DNA from: Hydractinia symbiolongicarpus
Lineage: Eukaryota; Cnidaria; Hydrozoa; Anthoathecata; Hydractiniidae
Direction of reading: 5' to 3'
NCBI RefSeq assembly: GCF_029227915.1
Contig: NC_079876.1
Coordinates: 39,892,073 to 39,956,072, forward strand
Length of the DNA stretch: 64,000 nucleotides
The translations under genes and the position numbers were made by a program. The notes beneath the pieces are model-generated. The model was not told the origin of the DNA. It made no database searches and saw only the letters and a program-made list of their open reading frames with translations. This document shows positions 48,601-61,500 of the stretch, in pieces; the first letter of the stretch is position 1, and every line of letters starts with the position of its first letter.

Positions 48601-51176
48601 ATAATAATTTAAAAAATCGTTTGGGAAATAAGTTTACTCCCTGGGTACTTTATTTGTATACTTTTGACTATACGGGCCGAGTCCGGGATTTACGGGAAAT
48701 CGCAGGTTTTTGTTTGCCGGCGATTAAACTTCTTTTATTCAGCGTCTCGTCAAAAATGAAAACATTTTTGAAAACTACAAGTCTCATGCGTTTTAGTGGT
48801 GAAAAAATAAATTAAAAAATCGTTCGGGAAATGAGTTTACTCCCTGGGTACTTTCTTTGTATACTTTTGACTATACGGGCCAAGCCCGGGATTAACGGGA
48901 AATCGCGGGTTTTCGTTTGCCGGCGATTAAACTTCTTTTATTCAGTGTCTCATCAAAAATGAAAACAATTTTGAAAACTACAAGTCTTATGCGTTTTAGT
49001 AGTGAAAAAATAATTTAAAAATCGTTCTGGAAATGAGTTTACTCACAGGGTACTTTTTTTGTATACATTCGACTATACGGCCAAGCCCGGGATTTACGGG
49101 AAATCGCGGGTTTTCGTTTGTCGGCGATTAAACCTCTTTCATTAAGCGTCTCATCAAAAATGAAAGCATTTCTGAAAACTACAAGTCTCATGCGTTTTAG
49201 TATGAAAAAAAAAATTTAAAAAATCGTTCGGGAAATGAGTTTACTCCCTGGGTACTTTCTTTGTATACTTTTGACTATACGGGCCAAGCCCGGGATTTAC
49301 GGGAAATCGCGGTTTTTCGTTTGCCGGCGATTAAACTTATTTTATTCAGCGTCTCATCAAAAATGAAAACATTTTTGAAAACTACAAGTCTCATGCGTTT
49401 TAGTATGAAAAAAAAAATTTAAAAAATCGTTCGGGAAATGACTTTACTCCCTGGGTACTTTCTTTGTATACTTTTGACTATACGGGCCAAGCCCGGGATT
49501 TACGGGAAATCGCGGTTTTTCGTTTGCCGGCGATTAAACTTATTTTATTCAGCGTCTCATCAAAAATGAAAACATTTTTGAAAACTACAAGTCTTATGCG
49601 TTTTAGTGGTGAAAAAATAATTTAAAAAATCGTTCTGGAAATGATTTTACTCGCAGGGTACTTTCTTTGTATATATTTGACTATACGGGCCAAGCCCGGG
49701 ATTTACGGGAAATCGCGGGTTTTCGTTTGCCGGCGATTAAACCTCTTTTATTCAGCGTCTCATCAAAAATGAAAACATTTTTGAAAACTACAAGTCTTAT
49801 GCGTTTTAGTGGTGAAAAATAATTTAAAAAATCGTTCGGGAAATGAGTTTACTCCCTGGGTACTTTCTTTGTATACATTCGACTACACGGGGCAAGCCCG
49901 GGATTTACGGGAAATCGCGGTTTTTCGTTTGCCGGCGATTAAACTTATTTTATTCAGCGTCTCATCAAAAATGAAAACATTTTTGAAAACTACAAGTCTT
50001 ATGCGTTTTAGTGGTGAAAAAATAATTTAAAAAATCGTTCTGGAAATGATTTTACTCGCAGGGTACTTTCTTTGTATATATTTGACTATACGGGCCAAGC
50101 CCGGGATTTACGGGAAATCGCGGGTTTTCGTTTGCCGGCGATTAAACCTCTTTTATTCAGCGTCTCATCAAAAATGAAAACATTTTTGAAAACTACAAGT
50201 CTTATGCGTTTTAGTGGTGAAAAATAATTTAAAAAATCGTTCGGGAAATGAGTTTACTCCCGGGGTACTTTCTTTGTATTCTTTTAATTATATGGTCCGA
50301 GTCCAGGGTTTACGGGAAATGGCGGGTTTTCGTTTGCCGGCATTAAACTTTTTTTATTCAGCGTCTCATCAAAAATGAAAACATTTTTGAAAACTACAAG
50401 TCTCATGCGTTTTAGTGGTGAAAAAATAATATAAAAAATCGTTCGGGAAATGAGTTTACTCCCTGGGTACTTTTCTTGTATACTTTTGACTATGCGGGCC
50501 AAGCCCGGGATTTACGGGAAATGGCGTGTTTTCGTTTGCCGGCGATTAAACTTCTTTTATCCAGTGTCTCATCAAAAATGAAAACATTTTTGAAAACTAC
50601 AAGTCTCATGGGCTTTAGTGGTGAAATAATAATTTAAAAAATCGTTCTGGAAATGAGTTTACACCCTGGGTACTTTTATTGTATACTTTTGACTATGCGG
50701 GCCAAGCCCGGGATTTACGGGAAATGGCGTGTTTTCGTTTGTCGGCGATTAAACTTCTTTTATCCAGTGTCTCATCAAAAATGAAAACATTTTTGAAAAC
50801 TACAAGTCTCATGGGCTTTAGTGGTGAAATAATAATTTAAAAAATCGTTCTGGAAATGAGTTTACACCCTGGGTACTATCTTTGTATACTTTTGACTATA
50901 CGGGTCGAGTCCGGGATTTACAGGAAATCGCAGGTTTTCGTTTGCCGGCGATTAAACTTCTTTTATTCAGCGTCTCATCAAAAATGAAAACATTTTTGAA
51001 AACTACAAGTCTCATGGGGTTTAGTGGTGAAATAATAATTTAAAAAATCGTTCTGGAAATGAGTTTACACCCTGGGTACTTTTATTGTATACTTTTGACT
51101 ATGCGGGCCAAGCCCGGGATTTACGGGAAATGGCGTGTTTTCGTTTGCCGGCGATTAAACTTCTTTTATTCAGCGT
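37612..51176 (+). repeat. 34-monomer (6,896-bp offset) duplication, near-identical
   Basis: Copy 1 is about 37,612-44,280 and copy 2 about 44,508-51,176, aligned throughout at exactly 6,896 bp (34 x 202.8). Every rare variant and every odd-length monomer is reproduced. Differences I noticed include GAGTTT at about 42,546 against GACTTT at about 49,442, and TTTGCCGGCG at about 43,840 against TTTGTCGGCG at about 50,736. The copies are separated by about 228 bp of a chimeric monomer at 44,280-44,508. This is the largest and apparently youngest duplication in the window. A collapsed or expanded assembly in such DNA is a real risk. Confidence 0.92.
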
Positions 51177-51199
51177 CTCATCAAAAATGAAAACATTTT

Positions 51200-53520
51200 C
51201 GAAAACTACAAGTCTTATGCGTTTTAGTGGTGAAAAAATAATTTAAAAAATCGTTCTGGAAATGATTTTACTCGCAGGGTACTTTCTTTGTATATATTCG
51301 ACTATACGGGCAAAGCCCGGGATTTACGGGAAATCGCGGGTTTTCGTTTGCCGGCGATTAAACCTCTTTCATTCAGCGTCTCATCAAAAATGAAAACATT
51401 TTTGAAAACTACAAGTCTTATGCGTTTTAGTGGTGAAAAATAATTTAAAAAATCGTTCGGGAAATGAGTTTACTCCCTGGGTACTTTCTTTGTATACTTT
51501 TGACTATACGGGCCGAGTCCAGGATTTACGGGAAGTCGCAGGTTTTCGTTTGCCGGCGATTAAACTTCTTTTATTCAGCGTCTCATCAAAAATGAAAACA
51601 TTTTTAAAAACTACAAGTCTCATGCGTTTTAGTGGTGAAAAAAAAATTTAAAAAATCGTTCGGGAAATGAGTTTACTCCCTGGGTACTTTCTTTGTATAC
51701 ATTCGACTACACGGGGCAAGCCCGGGATTTAGGGGAAATCGCTGGTTTTCGTTTGCCGGCGATTAAACCTCTTGCATTAAGCGTCTCATCAAAAATGAAA
51801 ACATTTTTGAAAACTACAAGTCTCATGCGTTTTAGTGGTGAAAATATAATTTAAAAAATCGTTCGGGAAATGGGTTTACTCCCTGGGTACTTTCTTTGTA
51901 TACTTTTGACTATACGGGCCGAGTCCGGGATTTACGGGAAGTCGCGGGTTTTCGTTTGCCGGCGATTAAACTTCATTTATTCAGCGTCTCATCAAAAATG
52001 AAAACAAATTTGAAAACTGCTAGTCTCATGCGTTTTAGTGGTGAAAAAATAATTCAAAAAATCGTTCGTGAAATGAGTTTACTTCCTGGGTACTTTCTTT
52101 GTATGCTTTTGACTATACGGGCCGAGTCCGGGATTTACGGGAAGTCGCGGGTTTTCGTTTGCCGGCGATTAAACTTCTTTTATTCAGCGTCTCATTAAAA
52201 ATGAAAACATTTTAAAAAACTACAAGTCTCATGGGCTTTAGTGGTGAAATAATAATTTAAAAAATCGTTTGGGAAATAAGTTTACTCCCTGGGTACTTTA
52301 TTTGTATACTTTTGACTATACGGGCCGAGTCCGGGATTTACGGGAAATCGCAGGTTTTTGTTTGCCGGCGATTAAACTTCTTTTATTCAGCGTCTCGTCA
52401 AAAATGAAAACATTTTTGAAAACTACAAGTCTCATGCGTTTTAGTGGTGAAAAAATAAATTAAAAAATCGTTCGGGAAATGAGTTTACTCCCTGGGTACT
52501 TTCTTTGTATACTTTTGACTATACGGGCCAAGCCCGGGATTAACGGGAAATCGCGGGTTTTCGTTTGCCGGCGATTAAACTTCTTTTATTCAGTGTCTCA
52601 TCAAAAATGAAAACAATTTTGAAAACTACAAGTCTTATGCGTTTTAGTAGTGAAAAAATAATTTAAAAATCGTTCTGGAAATGAGTTTACTCACAGGGTA
52701 CTTTTTTTGTATACATTCGACTATACGGCCAAGCCCGGGATTTACGGGAAATCGCGGGTTTTCGTTTGTCGGCGATTAAACCTCTTTCATTAAGCGTCTC
52801 ATCAAAAATGAAAGCATTTCTGAAAACTACAAGTCTCATGCGTTTTAGTATGAAAAAAAAAATTTAAAAAATCGTTCGGGAAATGAGTTTACTCCCTGGG
52901 TACTTTCTTTGTATACTTTTGACTATACGGGCCAAGCCCGGGATTTACGGGAAATCGCGGTTTTTCGTTTGCCGGCGATTAAACTTATTTTATTCAGCGT
53001 CTCATCAAAAATGAAAACATTTTTGAAAACTACAAGTCTCATGCGTTTTAGTATGAAAAAAAAAATTTAAAAAATCGTTCGGGAAATGAGTTTACTCCCT
53101 GGGTACTTTCTTTGTATACTTTAGACTATACGGGCCAAGCCCGGGATTTACGGAAAATCGCGGTTTTTCGTTTGCCGGCGATTAAACTTATTTTATTCAG
53201 CGTCTCATCAAAAATGAAAACATTTTTGAAAACTACAAGTCTTATGCGTTTTAGTGGTGAAAAAATAATTTAAAAAATCGTTCTGGAAATGATTTTACTC
53301 GCAGGGTACTTTCTTTGTATATATTTGACTATACGGGCCAAGCCCGGGATTTACGGGAAATCGCGGGTTTTCGTTTGCCGGCGATTAAACCTCTTTTATT
53401 CAGCGTCTCATCAAAAATGAAAACATTTTTGAAAACTACAAGTCTTATGCGTTTTAGTGGTGAAAAATAATTTAAAAAATCGTTCGGGAAATGAGTTTAC
53501 TCCCTGGGTACTTTCTTTGT
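51200..53520 (+). repeat. Third, partial copy of the 34-mer interior
   Basis: This segment matches 47,552-49,872 at offset 3,648 bp (18 monomers), and therefore also 40,656-42,976. It begins within the monomer after 51,176 and stops matching near 53,520, where CATTCGACTACACGG in the template is replaced by CTTTTGACTATACGG. Confidence 0.85.
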
Positions 53521-55920
53521 ATACTTTTGACTATACGGGCCGAGTCCAGGATTTACGGGAAGTCGCAGGTTTTCGTTTGCCGGCGATTAAACTTCTTTTA
53601 TTCAGCGTCTCATCAAAAATGAAAACATTTTTAAAAACTACAAGTCTCATGCGTTTTAGTGGTGAAAAAAAAATTTAAAAAACCGTTCGGGAAATGAGTT
53701 TACTCCCTGGGTACTTTCTTTGTATACATTCGACTACTCGGGGCAAGCCCGGGATTTACGGGAAATCGCGGGTTTATGTTTGCCGGCGATTAAACCACTT
53801 TCATTAAGCGTCTCATCAAAAATGAAAACATTTCTGAAAACTACAAGTCTCATGCGTTTTAGTGTTGAAAAAATAATTTAAAAAATCGTTCGGGAAATGA
53901 GTTTACTCCCTGGGTACTTTCTTTGTATACTTTTGACTATACGGGCCGAGTCCGGGATTTACGGGAAATCGCGGGTTTATGTTTGCCGGCGATTAAACCA
54001 CTTTCATTAAGCGTCTCATCAAAAATGAAAACATTTCTGAAAACTACAAGTCTCATGCGTTTTAGTGTTGAAAAAATAATTTAAAAAATCGTTCGGGAAA
54101 TAAGTTTACTCCCTGGGTACTTTATTTGTATACTTTTGACTATACGGGCCGAGTCCGGGATTTACGGGAAATCGCAGGTTTTTGTTTGCCGGCGATTAAA
54201 CTTCTTTTATTCAGCGTCTCGTCAAAAATGAAAACATTTTTGAAAACTACAAGTCTCATGCGTTTTAGTGGTGAAAAAATAAATTAAAAAATCGTTCGGG
54301 AAATGAGTTTACTCCCTGGGTACTTTCTTTTTATACTTTTGACTATACGGGCCAAGCCCGGGATTAACGGGAAATCGCGGGTTTTCGTTTGCCGGCGATT
54401 AAACTTCTTTTATTCAGTGTCTCATCAAAAATGAAAACAATTTTGAAAACTACAAGTCTTATGCGTTTTAGTAGTGAAAAAATAATTTAAAAATCGTTCT
54501 GGAAATGAGTTTACTCACAGGGTACTTTTTTTGTATACATTCGACTATACGGCCAAGCCCGGGATTTACGGGAAATCGCGGGTTTTCGTTTGTCGGCGAT
54601 TAAACCTCTTTCATTAAGCGTCTCATCAAAAATGAAAGCATTTCTGAAAACTACAAGTCTCATGCGTTTTAGTATGAAAAAAAAAATTTAAAAAATCGTT
54701 CGGGAAATGAGTTTACTCCCTGGGTACTTTCTTTGTATACTTTTGACTATACGGGCCAAGCCCGGGATTTACGGGAAATCGCGGTTTTTCGTTTGCCGGC
54801 GATTAAACTTATTTTATTCAGCGTCTCATCAAAAATGAAAACATTTTTGAAAACTACAAGTCTCATGCGTTTTAGTATGAAAAAAAAAATTTAAAAAATC
54901 GTTCGGGAAATGAGTTTACTCCCTGGGTACTTTCTTTGTATACTTTTGACTATACGGGCCAAGCCCGGGATTTACGGGAAATCGCGGTTTTTCGTTTGCC
55001 GGCGATTAAACTTATTTTATTCAGCGTCTCATCAAAAATGAAAACATTTTTGAAAACTACAAGTCTTATGCGTTTTAGTGGTGAAAAAATAATTTAAAAA
55101 ATCGTTCTGGAAATGATTTTACTCGCAGGGTACTTTCTTTGTATATATTTGACTATACGGGCCAAGCCCGGGATTTACGGGAAATCGCGGGTTTTCGTTT
55201 GCCGGCGATTAAACCTCTTTTATTCAGCGTCTCATCAAAAATGAAAACATTTTTGAAAACTACAAGACTTATGCGTTTTAGTGGTGAAAAATAATTTAAA
55301 AAATCGTTCGGGAAATGAGTTTACTCCCTGGGTACTTTCTTTGTATACTTTTGACTATACGGGCCGAGTCCAGGATTTACGGGAAGTCGCAGGTTTTCGT
55401 TTGCCGGCGATTAAACTTCTTTTATTCAGCGTCTCATCAAAAATGAAAACATTTTTAAAAACTACAAGTCTCATGCGTTTTAGTGGTGAAAAAAAAATTT
55501 AAAAAACCGTTCGGGAAATGAGTTTACTCCCTGGGTACTTTCTTTGTATACATTCGACTACACGGGGCAAGCCCGGGATTTACGGGAAATCGCGGGTTTA
55601 TGTTTGCCGGCGATTAAACCACTTTCATTAAGCGTCTCATCAAAAATGAAAACATTTCTGAAAACTACAAGTCTCATGCGTTTTAGTGTTGAAAAAATAA
55701 TTTAAAAAATCGTTCGGGAAATGAGTTTACTCCCTGGGTACTTTCTTTGTATACTTTTGACTATACGGGCCGAGTCCGGGATTTACGGGAAATCGCGGGT
55801 TTATGTTTGCCGGCGATTAAACCACTTTCATTAAGCGTCTCATCAAAAATGAAAACATTTCTGAAAACTACAAGTCTCATGCGTTTTAGTGTTGAAAAAA
55901 TAATTTAAAAAATCGTTCGG
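52270..55920 (+). repeat. 9-monomer higher-order repeat, two tandem copies
   Basis: Offset 1,824 bp; copy 1 is about 52,270-54,094 and copy 2 about 54,095-55,918. Diagnostic strings are AAATAAGTTTACTCCC with TACTTTATTTG (52,277 and 54,101), TATACGGCCAAGCCC (lacking one G) and AAAAAACCGTTCGGG (53,680 and 55,504). The unit overlaps the third copy of the 34-mer interior, so the events are nested. Confidence 0.88.
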
Positions 55921-56224
55921 GAAATGAGTTTACTCCCTGGGTACTTTCTTTGTATACTTTTGACTATACGGGCCGAGTCCGGGATTTACGGGAAGTCGCG
56001 GGTTTTCGTTTGCCGGCGATTAAACTTCTTTTATTCAGCGTCTCATCAAAAATGAAAACATTTTTAAAAACTACAAGTCTCATGGGCTTTAGTGGTGAAA
56101 TAATAATTTAAAAAATCGTTCTGGAAATGAGTTTACACCCTGGGTACTATCTTTGTATACTTTTGACTATACGGGTCGAGTCCGGGATTTACGGGAAATC
56201 GCAGGTTTTCGTTTGCCGGCGATT

Positions 56225-59100
56225 AAACTTCTTTTATTCAGCGTCTCATCAAAAATGAAAACATTTTTGAAAACTACAAGTCTCATGCATTTTAGTGGAG
56301 AAAATATAATTTAAAAAATCGTTCGGGAAATGAGTTTACTCCCGGGGTACTTTCTTTGTATTCTTTTAATTATATGGTCCGAGTCCAGGGTTTACGGGAA
56401 ATGGCGGGTTTTCGTTTGCCGGCATTAAACTTTTTTTATTCAGCGTCTCATCAAAAATGAAAACATTTTTGAAAACTACAAGTCTCATGCGTTTTAGTGG
56501 TGAAAAAATAATATAAAAAATCGTTCGGGAAATGAGTTTACTCCCTGGGTACTTTTCTTGTATACTTTTGACTATGCGGGCCAAGCCCGGGATTTACGGG
56601 AAATGGCGTGTTTTCGTTTGCCGGCGATTAAACTTCTTTTATCCAGTGTCTCATCAAAAATGAAAACATTTTTGAAAACTACAAGTCTCATGGGCTTTAG
56701 TGGTGAAATAATAATTTAAAAAATCGTTCTGGAAATGAGTTTACAGCCTGGGTACTTTTATTGTATACTTTTGACTATGCGGGCCAAGCCCGGGATTTAC
56801 GGGAAATGGCGTGTTTTCGTTTGCCGGCGATTAAACTTCTTTTATCCAGTGTCTCATCAAAAATGAAAACATTTTTGAAAACTACAAGTCTCATGGGCTT
56901 TAGTGGTGAAATAATAATTTAAAAAATCGTTCTGGAAATGAGTTTACACCCTGGGTACTATCTTTGTATACTTTTGACTATACGGGTCGAGTCCGAGATT
57001 TACAGGAAATCGCAGGTTTTCGTTTGCCGGCGATTAAACTTCTTTTATTCAGCGTCTCATCAAAAATGAAAACATTTTTGAAAACTACAAGTCTCATGCG
57101 TTTTAGTGGTGAAAATATAATTTAAAAAATCGTTCGGGAAATGAGTTTACTTCCTGGGTACTTTCTTTGTATACTTTTAATTATACATGCCGAGTCCAGG
57201 GTTTACAAGAAATGGCGGGTTTTCGTTTGCCGGCATTAAACTTCTTTTATTCAGCGTCTCATCAAAAATGAAAACATTTTTGAAAACTACAAGTCTCATG
57301 CGTTTTAGTGGTGAAAAAATAATATAAAAAATCGTTCGGGAAATGAGTTTACTCCCTGGGTACTTTCCTTGTATACTTTTGACTATGCGAGCCAAGCCCG
57401 GGATTTACGGGAAATGGCGTGTTTTCGTTTGCCGGCGATTAAACCACTTTCATTAAGCGTCTCATCAAAATTGAAAACATTTTTGAAAATTACAAGTCTC
57501 ATGCGTTTTAGTGGTGAAAAAATAATTTAAAAAATCGTTCGGGAATTGAGTTTACTCCCTGGGTACTTTCTTTGTATACTTTTGATTATACGGGCCGAGT
57601 CCGGGGTTTACGGGAAATGGCGGGTTTTCGTTTGCCGACAATTAAACTTCTTTTATTCAGCGTCTCATCAAAAATGAAAACATTTTTGAAAACTACAAGT
57701 CTCATGCATTTTAGTGGAGAAAATATAATTTAAAAAATCGTTCGGGAAATGAGTTTACTCCCGGGGTACTTTCTTTGTATTCTTTTAATTATATGGTCCG
57801 AGTCCAGGGTTTACGGGAAATGGCGGGTTTTCGTTTGCCGGCATTAAACTTTTTTTATTCAGCGTCTCATCAAAAATGAAAACATTTTTGAAAACTACAA
57901 GTCTCATGCGTTTTAGTGGTGAAAAAATAATATAAAAAATCGTTCGGGAAATGAGTTTACTCCCTGGGTACTTTTCTTGTATACTTTTGACTATGCGGGC
58001 CAAGCCCGGGATTTACGGGAAATGGCGTGTTTTCGTTTGCCGGCGATTAAACTTCTTTTATCCAGTGTCTCATCAAAAATGAAAACATTTTTGAAAACTA
58101 CAAGTCTCATGGGCTTTAGTGGTGAAATAATAATTTAAAAAATCGTTCTGGAAATGAGTTTACACCCTGTGTACTTTTATTGTATACTTTTGACTATGCG
58201 GGCCAAGCCCGGGATTTACGGGAAATGGCGTGTTTTCGTTTGCCGGCGATTGAACTTCTTTTATCCAGTGTCTCATCAAAAATGAAAACATTTTTGAAAA
58301 CTACAAGTCTCATGGGCTTTAGTGGTGAAATAATAATTTAAAAAATCGTTCTGGAAATGAGTTTACACCCTGGGTACTATCTTTGTATACTTTTGACTAT
58401 ACGGGTCGAGTCCGGGATTTACGGGAAATCGCAGGTTTTCGTTTGCCGGCGATTAAACTTCTTTTATTCAGCGTCTCATCAAAAATGAAAACATTTTTGA
58501 AAACTACAAGTCTCATGCGTTTTAGTGGTGAAAATATAATTTAAAAAATCGTTCGGGAAATGAGTTTACTTCCTGGGTACTTTCTTTGTATACTTTTAAT
58601 TATACATGCCGAGTCCAGGGTTTACAAGAAATGGCGGGTTTTCGTTTGCCGGCATTAAACTTCTTTTATTCAGCGTCTCATCAAAAATGAAAACATTTTT
58701 GAAAACTACAAGTCTCATGCGTTTTAGTGGTGAAAAAATAATATAAAAAATCGTTCGGGAAATGAGTTTACTCCCTGGGTACTTTCCTTGTATACTTTTG
58801 ACTATGCGGGCCAAGCCCGGGATTTACGGGAAATGGCGTGTTTTCGTTTGCCGGCGATTAAACCACTTTCATTAAGCGTCTCATCAAAATTGAAAACATT
58901 TTTGAAAATTACAAGTCTCATGCGTTTTAGTGGTGAAAAAATAATTTAAAAAATCGTTCGGGAAATGAGTTTACTCCCTGGGTACTTTCTTTGTATACTT
59001 TTGATTATACGGGCCGAGTCCAGGGTTTACGGGAAATGGCGGGTTTTCGTTTGCCGACAATTAAACTTCTTTTATTCAGCGTCTCATCAAAAATGAAAAC
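56225..59100 (+). repeat. 7-monomer higher-order repeat, two tandem copies
   Basis: Offset 1,419 bp; copy 1 is about 56,225-57,640 and copy 2 about 57,640-59,100. Shared rarities are CTCATGCATTTTAGTGGAG (56,282 and 57,701), TTTTAATTATATGGTCCGAG (56,364 and 57,783), GCCGGCATTAAAC (lacking one G) and TTATCCAGTGTCTC. Related monomers also end each 34-mer copy (43.3-44.2 and 50.3-51.1 kb). Confidence 0.9.
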
Positions 59101-59739
59101 ATTTTTAAAAGCTACAAGTCTCATGCGTTTTAGTGGTGAAAAAATAATTTAAAAAATCGTTCGGGAAATGAGTTTACACCCTGGGTACTTTCTTTGTATA
59201 CTTTTGACTATACGGGCCGAGTCCGGGATTTACGGGAAATCGCAAGTTTTCGTTTGCCGGCGATTAAACTTCTTTTATTCAGCGTCTCATCAAAAATGAA
59301 AACATTTTTGAAAACTACAAGTCTCATGCGTTTTAGTGGTGAAAATATAATTTAAAAAATCGTTCGGGAAATGAGTTTACTCCCTGGGTACTTTCTTTGT
59401 ATACTTTTGACTATACGGGCCGAGTCCGGGATTTACGGGAAGTCGCCGTTTTTCGTTTGCCGGCGATTAAACTTCTTTTATTCAGCGTCTCATCAAAAAT
59501 GAAAACGTTTTTAAAAAATTCCAAGTCTCATGGGCTTTAGTGGTGAAATAATAATTTAAAAAATTGTTCGGGAAATGAGTTTACACCCTGGGTACTTTCT
59601 TTGTATACTTTTGACTATACGGGCCGAGTCCGGGATTTACGGGAAATCGCAGGTTTTTGTTTGCCGGCGATTAAACTTCTTTCATTCAGCGTCTTATCAA
59701 AAATGAAAACATTTTTGAAAACTACAAGTCTCATGCGTT

Positions 59740-61500
59740 TTAGTGGTGAAAAAATAATTTAAAAAATCGTTCGGGAAATGAGTTTACTCCCTGGGTACTT
59801 TCTTTGTATACTTTTGATTATACGGGCCGAGTCCGGGGTTTACGGGAAATGGCGGGTTTTCGTTTGCCGGCGATTAAACTTCCTTTATTCAGCGTCTCAT
59901 TAAAAATGAAAACATTTTTGAAAACTACAAGTCTCATGCGTTTTAGTGGTGAAAAGATAATTTAAAAAATCGTTTTGGAAATGAGTTTACTCACAGGGTA
60001 ATTTCTTTGTATACATTCGACTATACGCGCCAAGCCCGGGATATACGGGAAATCGCGGGTTTTCGTTTCCCGGCGATTTAACCACTTTCATTAAGCGTCT
60101 CATCAAAAATGAAAATATTTCTGAAAACTACAAGTCTCTTGTGTTTTAGTGGTATAAAAATAATTTAAAAAATCGTTCGGGAAATGAGTTTACTCCCTGG
60201 GTACTTTCTTTTTATACTTTTGACTATACGGGCCGAGTCCGGGATTTACGGGAAATTGCGGGTTTTCGTTTGCCGGCGATTAAACTTCTTTTATTCAGCG
60301 TCTCATCAAAAATGAAAACATTTTTGAAAACTACAAGTTTCATGCGTTTTAGTGGTGAGAAAATAAATTAAAAAATCGTTCGGGAAATGAGTTTACTCCC
60401 TGGGTACTATCTTTGTATACTTTTGACTATACGGCCCAAGCCCGGGATTTACGGGAAATCGCGGGTTTTCGTTTGCCGGCGATTAAACTTCTTTTATTCA
60501 GCGTCTCATCAAAAATGAAAACATTTTCGAAAACTACAAGTCTTATGCGTTTTAGTGGTGAAAAAATAATTTAAAAAATCGTTCGGGAAATGAGTTTACT
60601 CCCTGGGTACTTTCTTTGTATACTTTTGACTATACGGGCCGAGTCCGGGATTTACGGGAAATCGCGGGGTTTCGTTTCCCGGCGATTAAACCTCTTTCAT
60701 TAAGCGTGTCATCAAAAATGAAAACATTTTTAAAAACTACAAGTCTCATGCGTTTTAGTGGTGAAAAAATAATTTAAAAAATCGTTCGGGAAATGAGTTT
60801 ACTCCCTGGGTACTTTCTTTGTATACTTTTGATTATACGGGCCGATTCCGGGGTTTACGAGAAATGGCGGGTTTTCGTTTGCCGGCGATTAAACTTCCTT
60901 TATTCAGCGTCTCATTAAAAATGAAAACATTTTTGAAAACTACAAGTCTCATGCGTTTTAGTGGTGAAAAGATAATTTAAAAAATCGTTTTGGAAATGAG
61001 TTTACTCACAGGGTAATTTCTTTGTATACATTCGACTATACGGGCCAAGCCCGGGATTTACGGGAAATCGCGGGTTTTTGTTTCCCGGCGATTTAACCAC
61101 TTTCATTAAGCGTCTCATCAAAAATGAAAACTATTCTGAAAACTACAAGTCTCTTGCGTTTTAGTGGTGAAAAAATAATTTAAAAAATCGTTCGGGAAAT
61201 GAGTTTACTCCCTGGGTACTTACTTTGTATACTTTTGACTATACGGGCCGAGTCCGGGATTTACGGGAAATTGCGGGTTTTCGTTTGCCGGCGATTAAAC
61301 TTCTTTTATTCAGCGTCTCATCAAAATTGAAAACATTTTTAAAAACTACAAGTCTCATGGGCGTAAGTGGTGAAATAATAATTTAAAAAATCGTTCGGGA
61401 AATGAGTTTACTCCCTGGGTACTATCTTTGTATACTTTTGACTATACGGCCCAAGCCCGGGATTTACGGGAAATTGCGGGTTTTCGTTTGCCGGCGATTA
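59740..61500 (+). repeat. 5-monomer higher-order repeat, two diverged copies
   Basis: Offset 1,015 bp: GATTATACGGGCC at 59,816 and 60,831, CTTCCTTTATTCAGCG with CTCATTAAAAATG in both, GGGTAATTTCTTTG in both, and a TTTCCCGGCGATTTAACC monomer in both. There are more differences than in the central HORs, so this pair looks older. Confidence 0.8.
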
